Notes: generated by a model not told the origin, from the letters alone. DNA of 64,000 nucleotides from Paracyclopina nana (GCA_019096065.1 JAGUCH010000008.1:6639001-6703000), one strand, 5' to 3'; shown: positions 20,920-30,882, counted from the first letter of the stretch. Program-made: numbers and translations.

Positions 20920-22676
20920 TCAGACAAAGTGGCCAGGAGCTGGTCTTATTTGGTATTCATGATGTGCTACATTAGAGTATAATATGTACTGTGGCCATGC
21001 TTTTTACGAAAGCAACATTACTAGCTAGTAGCAGGTAATGGAATACTTAAATTGGTGAAGAAAAATGTTATACTTTGCCTTAGTTTGGATATTAACCAAG
21101 TGTGGTCATGCTTTCTAAATATATACATTTGTACCATGAGGCGCGTGTGTATATGAGAAATTGTGATGCACATAGGCTAAATACTCCCATGGCAACTGCC
21201 AGAAAGTATGTAAATACAGTAAACAAAATATTGCTGCATCTGATTTACCGAAATCAGTGCGTAGGGTAATATGTCATCACCAGGGAATGGAGCCTTTTAT
21301 TAGGCCCCTGATACTGTTATGGCCAGTAAACTAAGAGCGTCAGGAAAATAAAAATCTGAATTGGCGCAACTTAGAATGCTAGCATAAGAATGGTGTATGA
21401 TAAGAGGTTTACGAACTTTGCCTCTAGCAATTGAGAGTTGCAAGTGGGGGTGGTCAAAGTGATCAGTGGGGCGAAGCTTCTATGCCGCTCCCACTGACGA
21501 TATTACTATAAAATTTTTAAAGTGCCTGATGCACTGTGGCTATGTTCAAATGGAACCCTTGAACAACGCATAGATGCGAATGGTACGATGTGTGGAACTG
21601 TTTTCAAGCTTATACCTTGAAAATAACCCAAATAAAGGGAGTAATTGTCACGAATGATTACAATTTGCTCGTGTACTTTTTTACCCACCAGTGAAATGCT
21701 TAGCCAGCACAATGGCACTGGCGTCAGCATTACAATATGATAAAATATAAGGCATTTATGTCTTGCTACCATTTTTTTTGGAAACACTCTTTGTCTCCAA
21801 AAGATGATAAGTGAAAACCATTTGCGAGCTTTTGGGGGCAGCACTGGTGTGACTTGCTCCATACCAGTGTGTGCGACTGCAAGTGCAAATGGGGGTGATT
21901 AAGGTACCCTGAATGCCTTGCAATCTATTTGCTACGGCATCTCGGGGCATAATTAAACAAAAACTTGCTTCCATTATGGAATTCAGAGTTGAACGCCTCT
22001 TTGACAAAATCTTAATGAGGCTATATAAGAGATCAGCATAAAGGAAAATTGCTGGAATTCTACGCTTGAGTTCCACGAAGGTGGTAAACTCAAGCTATAA
22101 ACTAACGGAAATGCGTATTGTACGCCACCCTCAGACTGAACTGAACTTGGGCATTCGCATAACATTATCACTACTATTGGCCACATGGCACGTAGTGTAA
22201 GGAAAAATAAAATATGTGATAAAATAAGGTGTGAGCCAACCAATTGGGGCACATCAATTTTTAACATCATGGACGAGAAGTACCAGGATGCCACCTGATA
22301 CTTCCATACTATATGGTATTGTTGTTTTGGATAAAAAGAACAAAAATAAAATGGAGGAGCTCAGTAGCGCCTTTTGACTACTTCTTGTCCCACGTACAGC
22401 TCGTTCGACTGAGCGTGTACTGTACAATATTAATAAAATACATTAGCGATTCACGAAAACGGGTCGCCATTCTTTAATCGCAACGCTGCCCAGCCCTTGG
22501 TGGATGTGGGCTAGCGCAATAATAGCCTATGTTCATATAACAAAATTATAAAACAAAACTGAAGGATGCGACTCCCTTGCAAGCGGGTCGCCGTTCTTCA
22601 TGCACTGCTCTGCCCGAATTGGACTTGAGCAAGCGCGATAATAGATTACGTTGCATTAAGCAACTTTAGAAACGTT
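20920..22676. other. ORF-less region of E1, first part
   Basis: No coding region is supported. There are scattered strong stem-loops: 21463-21497 (TCAGTGGG...CCCACTGA), an AAATTTTTAA run followed by an AGTGC/GCACT hairpin at 21511-21535, and 22390-22416. An imperfect duplication (GGGTCGCC-TTCTT...CTGCCC...AGCGC-ATAATAG) lies at about 22460-22540 and 22580-22660. These resemble weaker versions of the modules further right. Confidence 0.5.
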
Positions 22677-22702
22677 CATGGCCACAGCGTCCTGTGGCCA
22701 TG
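22677..22702. other. Perfect 11-bp hairpin
   Basis: CATGGCCACAG (22677-22687), loop CGTC, CTGTGGCCATG (22692-22702), followed by a T/A-rich run. It stands about 45 nt upstream of the U1-like sequence. It could be a transcript 3' end structure or a protein site. Confidence 0.5.
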
Positions 22703-22747
22703 TTTATTTAAAAAATTATTATTATTTTATTAGTACTGAGCAAAAGG

Positions 22748-22911
22748 ATACTTACCTGAAGACTGCCAAGTTTTGGAAGGATTTTCCTCCCAAAACCTGA
22801 GCTTCTTGGGTAGGGGGGGTACCCAGAGCCAGAGCACGCACAAGCCAGAGAGCGAGTGCGCGCTGTCACTAAAAATTCCAAAAAATTGGAGGCGTCCTTA
22901 AAACAGACGCG
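22748..22911 (+). ncRNA. Candidate U1-like snRNA
   Basis: Begins with ATACTTACCTG, identical to the U1 snRNA 5' end that recognises splice donors. A strong stem follows (AAGTTTTGGAAGG/CCTCCCAAAACCT with outer GAAG/CTTC), then a GC-rich stem region, an A-run with AATTGG where U1 has its Sm site, and a terminal GCGTC/GACGC hairpin ending at 22910. The length of 164 nt equals canonical U1. The U1-70K and U1A loop sequences are not seen and the Sm site is poor. The alternative is that the motif is a perfect splice donor (CAG|GTAAGTAT) on the minus strand. Confidence 0.35.
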
Positions 22912-23098
22912 ACCACATCTAGTTTGAGGCGGTTTTACCCCTTTGTTAAAGCAAGCTGAAGTCTAGACCGAAACAGCCCAAGATTTCCAAAGGCACAGTA
23001 TGCCATAAAGCTATATCAAAGCACACCAATAGGAAAAGCGTAGCGCTTATATTATAACATCCTGGCCCGCGTCAGGGTGCAATCACATAAGGGGTGTG

Positions 23099-23109
23099 GC
23101 GCCACCTAG
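23099..23109 (-). promoter_or_regulatory. CTCF-like core, minus strand
   Basis: CTAGGTGGCGC on the minus strand fits the core SYAGRKGGCGC. It is a lone site upstream of the four-module array and points opposite to the others. Confidence 0.45.
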
Positions 23110-23495
23110 AGACTAAGGGGCCCGCGCCCGCATTGAAAACGTTTCCGCTAAATTAGCAGATATTTTTGCAAAATAAGCAGACTGCAAACTATACATTGTA
23201 GTTATGCTCAGGAAAAAGAAATCCAAAAGTGATTGGATTTGTCAAAATTCTGCCAAACTCTAATAAATGCTGAGTAGCCTTTGCAGAATTTTCCCTACAA
23301 CATATGTACACGTATGGAAACTTGAGCATTAAGGTAAACTAAGCTAAAGTATTTGCTCTGTCAGCTAAACAAGCTTCTATATAGAAAAAGCTGACTTAAT
23401 ATAAAAATTCTGTTTATGATATTCTGGGTGCAGTGACCACTGAACCCATTAGTAAAAGTGTGCTGGTTGCAACGTATGTGACGTAGCTGTAGCCA

Positions 23496-23945
23496 CCAGG
23501 GGGCGCGACTAACCCTATATAACTGTGGCAAGAATGATACATATTTTATGCAATAAACTAGTACCTGAAACAGTACATCATTGGTGCCATTATGCATGGC
23601 TTAATAAGTTGACCAGACCAATACTAGGTTTGGCAAGGAGTTTATAGAAAACATCCGGACCTGATTATGTATTCAAAGATAGATATCATGATGCTTGGTC
23701 ATGAATTGAGCTAGAACCTACTGGAGACCATACTTTATTATCTTTTTGTTCCTCGTCTGGTTCTATGGTTTTGCCCTGGGACCAGATTGAGTTGCAAATG
23801 TGACTGATGCCGCAGAGTACGCGCCTTATAAAAAGGCCGATAATTGCTCTAGTAGCTCTTGCTTTTCCGTCCTATAACCGAGCTATCTGTACTGGTACTC
23901 AGTCACAAATAAGCGCACAATTTTTATGTGGCCCCATTTTGGGCC
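23496..23945 (+). ncRNA. Structured RNA module M1
   Basis: A CTCF-like core (CCAGGGGGCGC, 23496-23506, in a near-consensus 19-mer context) is followed 259 bp later by hairpin 1 (23755-23785, TCTGGT...ACCAGA with GGTTTTGCC inside). The U-run CAATTTTTATG (from 23919) and hairpin 2 (GGCCC/GGGCC, 23930-23945) follow. A conserved lead-in (ACCAT...CTTTTTGTTCCT) precedes hairpin 1. From hairpin 1 to hairpin 2 end is 191 nt. A candidate Sm-class RNA gene by analogy with viral U RNAs; a TATAAAAA at about 23825 lies inside. Confidence 0.45.
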
Positions 23946-24324
23946 TTTAATGATAACTAGACAAAGCTATAAGGTAAAGCTTTACAATGAAAACAATAAA
24001 CAGTGAGTGCTCGTTTACCATTGCATGGAAACAAATAAATAGTACTCAAACAGGTTATGTGTCTGCGCCTAAAGTTGGCTTTTAGCGAGCCAGAAGTCTT
24101 GGGTTGGATGAGGGACAATGACCCTTCCGAACAGACAATGAACTGCCATGAGTTGAGTAATGGTTATTGCTTGGCAAAAAACATTATTGAACGTCTTCCC
24201 CGCTGTGTGGTTTTGCTAGAAGATGAGAATAATGGCAGACACTGCCCATAAAAAGTAATGGTACGGCAGACAGTAAATGGTTAAAACGTTACAAACGTTG
24301 CGGTTAATAGTACTGAGGTTTGCG

Positions 24325-24756
24325 CCAGAGGGCGCTCCATGACTCGTTGACTATGCTGCACCTGAAAATTACTGCCTGCCTGCAAAGCGAAACCCGAAAT
24401 AATAGCTTTGCAGGTATGTGCTTGGGGCTGTAATATATAGCCTTCTTTACTGTAGCTGCAGGTGGCTTGAAAATGGCTATTCATGCTACAAGTATGAGAA
24501 TGTTCAATGTATATGAGAAAATGGTTTAATGGTTGCTAAACAAAAATGTACGAACAAACCATTATTTTATGACAACTTTGTGCTTGTCTGCTTCTGGGGT
24601 TCTGTCCCCAGGAGTAGGTACCGTGCAGTAGCAGTCAGTGGTCTGTCATGTAGCAGTACACTGGAAGCTTCCAGTTAGAAAGCGCTTAATATAAACTTAT
24701 GGCCATATGACCACTGTCTGCTAAAGGTCACACAATTTTTATAGGGCTTCGAGCCC
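24325..24756 (+). ncRNA. Structured RNA module M2
   Basis: Same order as M1: CTCF-like core CCAGAGGGCGC (24325-24335); hairpin 1 starting 266 bp later (24591-24613, CTTCTGGGG/CCCCAGGAG); CAATTTTTATAGGG; hairpin 2 GGGCT/AGCCC (24744-24756). The stem bases differ from M1 but still pair. A 64-codon open frame at 24057-24251, between M1 and M2, is not conserved and not called. Confidence 0.45.
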
Positions 24757-25141
24757 ATTATAATGTATTATGTGTGGCCTAAGAACACTTATGATGCTTA
24801 TAAAAAACTTGAAGAAAAATTCATGTTCTATGAGCAATAATGTTAAGCGTGGAGGCTAGTAAAGCTAGCTGACATGATGCTACTATAATTTTGCACTTCC
24901 TGTAAATCGTTCGATTTTAGGGCTTGACCACTGTGCAAAAGGGGGCGATCTGATCTGGAACGTGTTAATGAGGCTCCAGACTTAGCTGAAAATAACTTTC
25001 TCAGTGAAAGAAGTAAGCTTGCCCACCAACAAAATGATCGCTAAGATAATGGCGATAAAGAATGCGAGATAAGCTGTGTACGCTGGCATTTTACTTGCTT
25101 GCGCCTTATAAGCATAAAGGTTAGTACAGCAGTGAAGCTCG

Positions 25142-25569
25142 CTAGATGGTGCCGCTAGCCAAAGGAGTGGCTGGAACGGACAGTAAAGTTCGCAATATAC
25201 AGAAGGTGTAGCAAAGGAACTATTTCCATTTGCTTCATCGACAAAATATGACCTAGAGGGATCATGAATGCGCACATGCTTTGTGGATAAGAACTACGTA
25301 GCACGCTATAACTTGAGAAGTGTGCAAACGAGGAGCTTATCGCCACATTGTACGTAAAGAAAATGTGCATCAATAAAGGCATTTAACTTTGTGACTCTTT
25401 TTGTGCTTGGGGTTCTGCCCCCTACAAGCCAAATGAGACGCTGCCGTAATAGTGGCCATAAGCTGAGTAGTTGCCTCTCCACCTCAGGTTAGACTCATAA
25501 ATGAGCTCTTGGCAAATGGCGCTAATTACACGAAGGCAGTTAATTTTTGTGGGGCTCAAAAGCGAGCCC
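25142..25569 (+). ncRNA. Structured RNA module M3
   Basis: Degenerate CTCF-like core CTAGATGGTGC (one mismatch, 25142-25152); hairpin 1 263 bp later (25405-25428, GCTTG...GGGG/CCCC...CAAGC with loop TTCTG); an Sm-consensus run AATTTTTGTGG (from 25542); hairpin 2 GGGCTC/GAGCCC (25552-25569). Of the four modules it has the best Sm-like site. Confidence 0.45.
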
Positions 25570-25747
25570 TATCATTAAAATGTAAAATATGAGGGCATTG
25601 ACTTGGAAAGGTTCTGAGAATGCTGATGTGAAAAAGAGCTCATGATAATAACTGATGCCGCTTATGCGCCAATGAGGATGCAAATATCTTCTTAGCATTC
25701 AGTCTAAGAACGAAACGTTGTGAATATAAATTATCCCTGTGTTAGTG

Positions 25748-26199
25748 CTAGGGGGCGCCACGGGTGGTAATCGTGAATCATAAATTTCACTAGTAACACC
25801 ATGCCACTATAGCGTAGAGGCATAAAAGCCAAGGAGCAGTACATTAATGTGGACCTATTATTAATGTGCTTTGGGGACCTTGTCGAAGCCTTGAAAGGCG
25901 TCGAGACTAATGTGTACTGTTTCTTTTACCAAAAGAGAAAATAAGACTGATGAAAAGATGGTACCTTGGTGCGTGCTAAACAGACCATCTTTTTGTTCAC
26001 TTTTTGTTCCTAGTCTCAGTTTGGGTTTTGCCCCTTTCTTGAGCTAAGGTGCGTAAGGCATCTGGGATCAGAAGAATAAAGCAATGCTCCAGGGGCTAGT
26101 CCCTTGGTTTATGGGCTTGAACTTTCTTCTTTTCTCTGCTTATGACACCTGATTTCGGATCCCTCCACGCACCCGTATTTTTGTTGGGCGTTAGCGCCC
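25748..26199 (+). ncRNA. Structured RNA module M4
   Basis: CTCF-like core CTAGGGGGCGC (25748-25758); hairpin 1 267 bp later (26015-26042, CTCA...GGG/CCC...TTGAG); ATTTTTGTTGGG; hairpin 2 GGGCG/CGCCC (26186-26199), followed by TTAATAAAAC. The lead-in ACCATCTTTTTGTTC...TTTTTGTTCCT before hairpin 1 matches M1. Confidence 0.45.
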
Positions 26200-26815
26200 C
26201 TTAATAAAACTAATATGGAAGAAAACAATGCTGCATTGTACAGAATATTATGTGCGAGCGCTGAATCGTGTACGAGAAGGTTATTGTTATTACCTGCTCA
26301 CGTGAGGTGACGAGATATGATCTTAACCTCAGATATATAGCTATGGTTTTCTACCTGCTGAGCTGCTTATGATGTGCGTGTTGGAGAAATTGTAAGCGTA
26401 GCTTTTCGCTGAGATGCGTGAAAAAGTGCGAATTAGCTATATACGAACATGAGAATATTGTAGTCGGCAAGGCTCAAGTTATGCCATGCTAACGTAAATA
26501 TGATATGATAAGATGAGGCAGGCAAAGCAATTCGGCACTTGAAGAAGCCGTAGTTTTTGCTGAGGCCCAGACAATGAATGGATGAGTCAGCGAAGTGATA
26601 AGTTGCTCAGCTCAGAAAACGCGAAATGATTTGCGAAAACTCAGATATCAAAAGTAAGGTGGAACTGGCTTTATTGCCTGAAAGGAGGCGAGGCCGGGCC
26701 CGGCGGAAGGGTGGGCCGGGGGTGCGCCCTGTCGCCCCTCCTCGAAACCAGACAGTTCTGCAAAAATAAAAGACAGTGTCAAGGGTGATTTCATTAATCC
26801 TGATATGGACACTTA
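26200..26815. other. Spacer between RNA modules and GC-rich exons
   Basis: No gene is supported. The composition switches at about 26690 from AT-rich to strongly GC-rich sequence that continues to about 27245, unlike anything else in E1. Confidence 0.5.
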
Positions 26816-27261
26816 CTATACCACGCCCTCGAGGGGGTCCTCGGTCTCGGGGATCCCGAGGAGGCCGAGGACCCAGCGGGTCACCCGGGGGAGCTCCTCT
26901 GGCTCGGCCCAGACTCGGCTGACGAGCCGGTACAGCCCCCGGGGCTTGGCCCGGTTGACCCAGACCAAGCCCGGGAGCACCACCCCATAATAGGTGGCCG
27001 CCGCTGCCACGTTTATGGCGATGCCCTAGAGAATCTCTTCGGCCTGCAATGTAAAGGAAGATCGCTAATGGAATCTAATCTGTTACGAAAAGAACTTACA
27101 ACACCATCCCCCTGGCAGGTCTGGCCTTGAAGGCCCGCTAGCTGGCCTGCGGGCTCCTGGGGCAGCAGGACCGCGGACTCGGCCGCGGCCTGCCCCCCTT
27201 CGACGGGAAAGTGGGCGGGGGCAGCCGTTGCTGCTGCTGCTGCTGTTGATTGTTCTTGAGA
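26816..27261 (-). pseudogene. Two GC-rich exons of an unidentified spliced gene
   Basis: Minus strand. Exon a spans 27261-27100: acceptor ttttatgttttacag before 27261, donor GTAAGT from 27099, 54 codons, Ala/Gln/Pro-rich with a CAG-type alanine run. Exon b starts at 27043 after ttacattgcag and in the same phase meets TAG at 27028-27026, then stays open to TAG at 26816-26818. The post-TAG frame has very high G/C at third codon positions, so it looks truly coding (about 70 residues including YYGVVLPGLVWVN). Either the TAG is a mutation or read through, or another acceptor (CTCTAG at 27026) is used. All phases equal those of the upstream membrane-protein gene, so these could be alternative 3' exons of it. 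Confidence 0.4.
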
Positions 27262-27741
27262 CTGTAAAACATAAAATGTTGTTTTACGAATAAGATTGCA
27301 CTGGAATTTGAAGATTTCTGTTTGCACTTACGAAAAAACCGTCCAAAAATGGGGCCATCTTGGAAAGAATGCTAACTGTAGCGCTACCAAGTAATTTGTT
27401 ACTTATATGAGTAGGAAGTTAACTAAAAGTGCCAAAATAAATGGAATACTTGCGTTAGCCCATAAAGCAGCCCTGACTGCTATGCCGGCATTCTTGGTTG
27501 ATGTAACTATCACACTTGGCGGTATCGAACTTGTGTTATGAATATATGACTATTAGGGCATTAGTGCTTTTATTAGTTTATTGGATCTGTCAATGCTTAT
27601 GTAAATAAAAACAATAACATAGTGCTAAAACAGACCGCATAAAATGAAGAATTTCCACCCGGAAAGTTGAACTTGACGAGTGGGATGACTAAGTGTAAGA
27701 CTATTGGGCCCCGCGAGGTCTGATGAGGTCGCCATGGATCA
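27262..27741 (-). terminator. 3' flank and poly(A) signals of the antisense membrane-protein gene
   Basis: On the minus strand two AATAAA signals lie at 27582-27577 and 27573-27568, about 160 nt after the stop codon at 27744-27742. Nothing else is recognised in this stretch. Confidence 0.6.
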
Positions 27742-28750
27742 CTAATTGGTGGGCTCTGCAATAGTGCTTGACAATGCGTGGGTGGCCTCGCTTGGAAGTT
27801 CTTGGATCACTGCCCCAGTGGTCCTCGGGACATTGACGTAGAACTGGCTCCGGTTGCGGCGCCTTTTGTTCCTTCTCCGCTTAGAGCGTTGGCTTTCATC
27901 TGGTTGCCCCTGTAAAAAAGGCACATGATGAGGATCCAAGGTACACCAAACGCATGGAGTAGACATCTTCATTGAGCTTTGATCCCATTAAGGAAACGAA
28001 CGATTACTTACTTGTCCCAGTGGCCGCAGCACATCATAGATGGGCTCGTTCAATGATGGGCGTGAAAAGGTGGTGACATGGTAAGGGGGCGTGCCTCCAC
28101 GTACCAAGATCATGTTATCAAAATTGGACAATGGCACTGAAGGCAACGGTCTCCTACTCATAGTATCGTAAATTTCCGGGAAGGAGGGGTTTGCCAATGG
28201 CAAGGCCAGAGGCTCCAGCTCAACCTGGTCAATGACCTCTGCGTTCTCAACGCAGGCTCGGCATAGACAGCACCGCTTGCACCTCTTGTACAGGCGGTAC
28301 ATGAAGCATGTGACCATGATTAGGAGAAGCTGCAATGGCGAGGAAAAGCATTAATGTCTAGCCTTGCTTAAATTCAATGGTCATAATTGGACTCACCAAA
28401 ATGATCACTAGGGCCGCTACCAGGCCAACCCAATCCTGAACACTGTACCGATCGAATTCGAAGAAACTTCGGGATGACGGTACAGAGGGGTCGACCTCCG
28501 CAGTATCCTTTGGAGCGGACTCCATAGAGGTTGCAACCTCGGGGAGAGGACTAGTAGAGGCCGTGGTAACCCTAGTTGGGGGTGCTGCAGTCGCCATTGT
28601 TGAAGTTCTTGTCCAAGACTCGGGCAAGGTCCACCTAGTGGTGGTTGCAAGGGTCTTTGCAGTGGGACGAACAGTCGTTGGCAATGTGCTAGTCATTGCT
28701 GTTGTAGTTGTAGCCGCCGTAGTGGTGGTGGGCAACTGGAGAAAACCCAT
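27742..28750 (-). CDS. Antisense spliced mucin-like membrane protein of E1 (3 exons)
   Basis: Exons 28750-28397 (donor GTGAGT), 28329-28012 (acceptor CAG, donor GTAAGT) and 27909-27742 (acceptor tttttacag), all phase 0, giving at most 279 residues. Exon 1 encodes a Thr/Ser/Pro-rich mucin-like stretch and the first half of a transmembrane helix; exon 2 completes the helix, then a Cys/Lys-rich juxtamembrane segment (CKRCCLCRAC) and a tail with two YxxPhi motifs (YDTM, YDVL). Exon 3 adds a very basic patch (KRRRNKRRR). There is no signal peptide, an in-frame stop lies just upstream of the ATG, and a good acceptor (ttttctccag) ends at 28736, so the true 5' exon is probably elsewhere on the right. 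No known family recognised. A host-cell signalling or surface role is inference. Confidence 0.65.
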
Positions 28751-29058
28751 GACTTATGTATATAAACAACTGTAAAGTTGGGCTATTATAAGTTCAAGGG
28801 TTGATATGCTGCTGAAGACTGCGTGAAAGCTGACCAGGGCATTGCCTTTTATGCAAGAGAGCTTGACGTATGTCGCAAGACCGAGTCTTGAGCAGTGGAA
28901 TTTGTTGACTCAGCATCTTGGAGACAAGAGCAACGAATTCAGCGGGGAGAAATGATTCACCTCGGCAATGAGAAAATTGCGCACTATAATATGAACGTGC
29001 TGGAGAAATTATCGTAATAATAACGCTGTGAGGCGCTGTTGGTTACCTGGTTGAGAGC
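28751..29058. other. Divergent intergenic region
   Basis: About 300 bp between the antisense membrane gene and the sense accessory ORF. On the minus strand a CTTATAATAG box lies near 28793-28784. On the plus strand a TATA box starts at 29059. It could be a bidirectional promoter. Confidence 0.4.
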
Positions 29059-29066
29059 TATAAAAG
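29059..29066 (+). promoter_or_regulatory. TATA box of accessory ORF A
   Basis: TATAAAAG at 29059-29066, 12 nt before the ATG at 29078. A start site about 30 nt downstream would fall past that ATG and favour the tandem ATGs at 29096/29099, 6 codons later. Confidence 0.5.
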
Positions 29067-29077
29067 AAGGGGTGGAA

Positions 29078-30676
29078 ATGAGCAGGTTCCAGTCTATGAT
29101 GAACACCGCTGCCGATACCACCCTCCCCAGCCTTGCCAAACTTGGTGAAGCTTTGCCTGAAAACGAGATGGACCCGAAAAAGAACGGTGAAGTCCGAAAG
29201 GTTGACGTAGTCATGATCCCGCAACTGGAGGATCATGAACATGAGGCTCTACTTATGGAAGAGGTACCTGAGGGTGTGGCCCCTAGTACCATTGATCAGG
29301 ATGCATACCGGGCTAATGCCCAGTTTTGGGACGAAGAAAGTGCTGGATTAGACCAGATGGCGCTCTTTGCTGATACCCAAACTGGTGACGAAGCTGACGA
29401 GGCTGAGGGACCTCCCTTACTTGTGAGGGGAGGTGAGGCTTCAAGGAAGAACTCTGGTGACCAGGTTATCCACGAGAATGCAGAACATGAAGTTGCAATT
29501 GTGACTCAGGCTCTTAATGCTAGAGTTATGACTGAAAAAATGGATCAGGACGATGATGGCTCAGCACCTACTCACAATGGTGAGGTAGCCCGTGCTGACC
29601 CGAGATTGATGAGGCCTTGCATTGTTGAACTCCCCCTTGGGGATGAAGCTGTGAGGCTAAGGTATCCCGTGGCGTATCAGGACTTGATCCGCCCTCCCTT
29701 TCCGGACACTGTCAAGACGTATAACCGTCAAGCGATGGCAGTACGAGAATTGGTCCAGAGGGGCTTTAACGAGGCCATGTTAAAAGTGGCTATCAGTAAT
29801 ACTCCGTTGGTTAGCCGTGAGAGAGCCTTTGATATCACGGTACGCTGCAATGGAGAGGTTCTGGAGCAACCGGACTTCCGCCGCCCATTAAAGGTGTGTA
29901 ACTTTGAGACTTTCGAGTTACAATTGAAGCCAGTTAGCGAGGGAGGACCGCTACCAGACTTTGTGGTGGTCTTCTTGATGTTGGGGACGCTCCCGGTCTT
30001 CAATTTGCCAAAGGAGGCTGCGTTCAATGACACCTATCATCGACGCACTAATGTCAGGGATTGGGCTGCGATTCAAAGTCCCTCTGCACTCAGCTACGCA
30101 GTCTACAATGTCCAAGGAAGGAACGGTGCCAGGGTACCTGTTGTGGTATCCAAGCATCTGGCTAAACATGGTGTTGTTCAATTGAAGCCAACTCTGGATA
30201 GGTCTTTTGCCAATGCCAGGCTATTTATGGATGTGAGTTCACCTTACTTCCAATTGCACGTTGGAACCCCATCTTGCCTTATGCATGAGGTTGCTCAAGC
30301 CCCACGAAGAATCGATATCAAAGTCGACATGACTGCCATGCTACCTCGCGAGGTAGGCAGGTTTGTGGAAAGAGTAGAGCGCTCTAACCCCCAAGCGATG
30401 CGTTTCATCTCTGGGGCCCGCTCACTGAAGGTAGCCGAAATACAGGATCGGCCACAGAAAAACCGTCGAGGTACCCGCACTTACTTGGAGGCGGCGACCA
30501 ATCAATCTGCTGGGGCCATGTCTATAAAACAAGGAGCTCCAAAAGCGAAACGTACCAAGGGCGACAAGGAAAAGGCTCGATTGGGCCAATTAATTGTAGC
30601 CAAGATGGAGACGCTATCATCAACTGACTTGAAGTCCTTTGGAGCGGCGATAAATGAGTTTGTTGACCAATTCTAA
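29078..30676 (+). CDS. Accessory ORF A, unknown function, paired with the glycoprotein
   Basis: About 532 residues from ATG 29078. The first 150 or so residues are acidic and probably disordered. The remainder looks like a globular core, then a lysine-rich segment (KAKRTKGDKEKAR) and a short helix ending INEFVDQF. A diverged 3' half of the same gene is present in E3 (34348-34731) with the same ending (INGFVGQF), directly before the same type of glycoprotein gene, so the pair is inherited as a unit. It has its own TATA box and AATAAA (30820-30825). A matrix or nucleocapsid role is suggested only by size, charge pattern and the glycoprotein neighbour. I do not recognise the family. Confidence 0.75.
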   Translation: MSRFQSMMNTAADTTLPSLAKLGEALPENEMDPKKNGEVRKVDVVMIPQLEDHEHEALLMEEVPEGVAPSTIDQDAYRANAQFWDEESAGLDQMALFADTQTGDEADEAEGPPLLVRGGEASRKNSGDQVIHENAEHEVAIVTQALNARVMTEKMDQDDDGSAPTHNGEVARADPRLMRPCIVELPLGDEAVRLRYPVAYQDLIRPPFPDTVKTYNRQAMAVRELVQRGFNEAMLKVAISNTPLVSRERAFDITVRCNGEVLEQPDFRRPLKVCNFETFELQLKPVSEGGPLPDFVVVFLMLGTLPVFNLPKEAAFNDTYHRRTNVRDWAAIQSPSALSYAVYNVQGRNGARVPVVVSKHLAKHGVVQLKPTLDRSFANARLFMDVSSPYFQLHVGTPSCLMHEVAQAPRRIDIKVDMTAMLPREVGRFVERVERSNPQAMRFISGARSLKVAEIQDRPQKNRRGTRTYLEAATNQSAGAMSIKQGAPKAKRTKGDKEKARLGQLIVAKMETLSSTDLKSFGAAINEFVDQF

Positions 30677-30819
30677 ACATTGTATTTTGACTTTGGTGTA
30701 GATATGGATTATGAGTTTTGATCAACTTTGCTAAATGGACCTCGGGTTCTAAGTAGGTTAGACTCGAGATATACGGTATTATAAAGTAAGATATGGTCTT
30801 GTGCGCACCTGACTATACT

Positions 30820-30825
30820 AATAAA
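30820..30825 (+). terminator. Poly(A) signal of accessory ORF A
   Basis: AATAAA 144 nt after the stop codon, followed within 30 nt by a GTGTGGTGGGG downstream element, and before the glycoprotein promoter. E3 has AATAAA at the matching place (34836-34841). Confidence 0.65.
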
Positions 30826-30882
30826 TGTGTGGTGGGGAAGGCAGGCTCGCTTGCCTTACCTGAAACAAGTACCTGTTGTACA

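Noticed and set aside
24057-24251. 64-codon ORF between RNA modules M1 and M2
   Set aside because: Not repeated in the equivalent place of the other modules, no motif, and length expected by chance.
26805-26990. Plus-strand 61-codon ORF in the GC-rich block
   Set aside because: Shadow frame; G/C at third positions and the splice signals favour the minus strand.
28984-29242. Minus-strand ORFs opposite the start of ORF A as the missing 5' exon of the antisense gene
   Set aside because: No signal peptide or convincing donor leading to the 28736 acceptor was found.
29078-30676. Identifying ORF A as a negative-strand RNA virus nucleoprotein or matrix protein
   Set aside because: Size, charge and glycoprotein neighbour invite it, but no diagnostic motif could be recognised; left as unknown.
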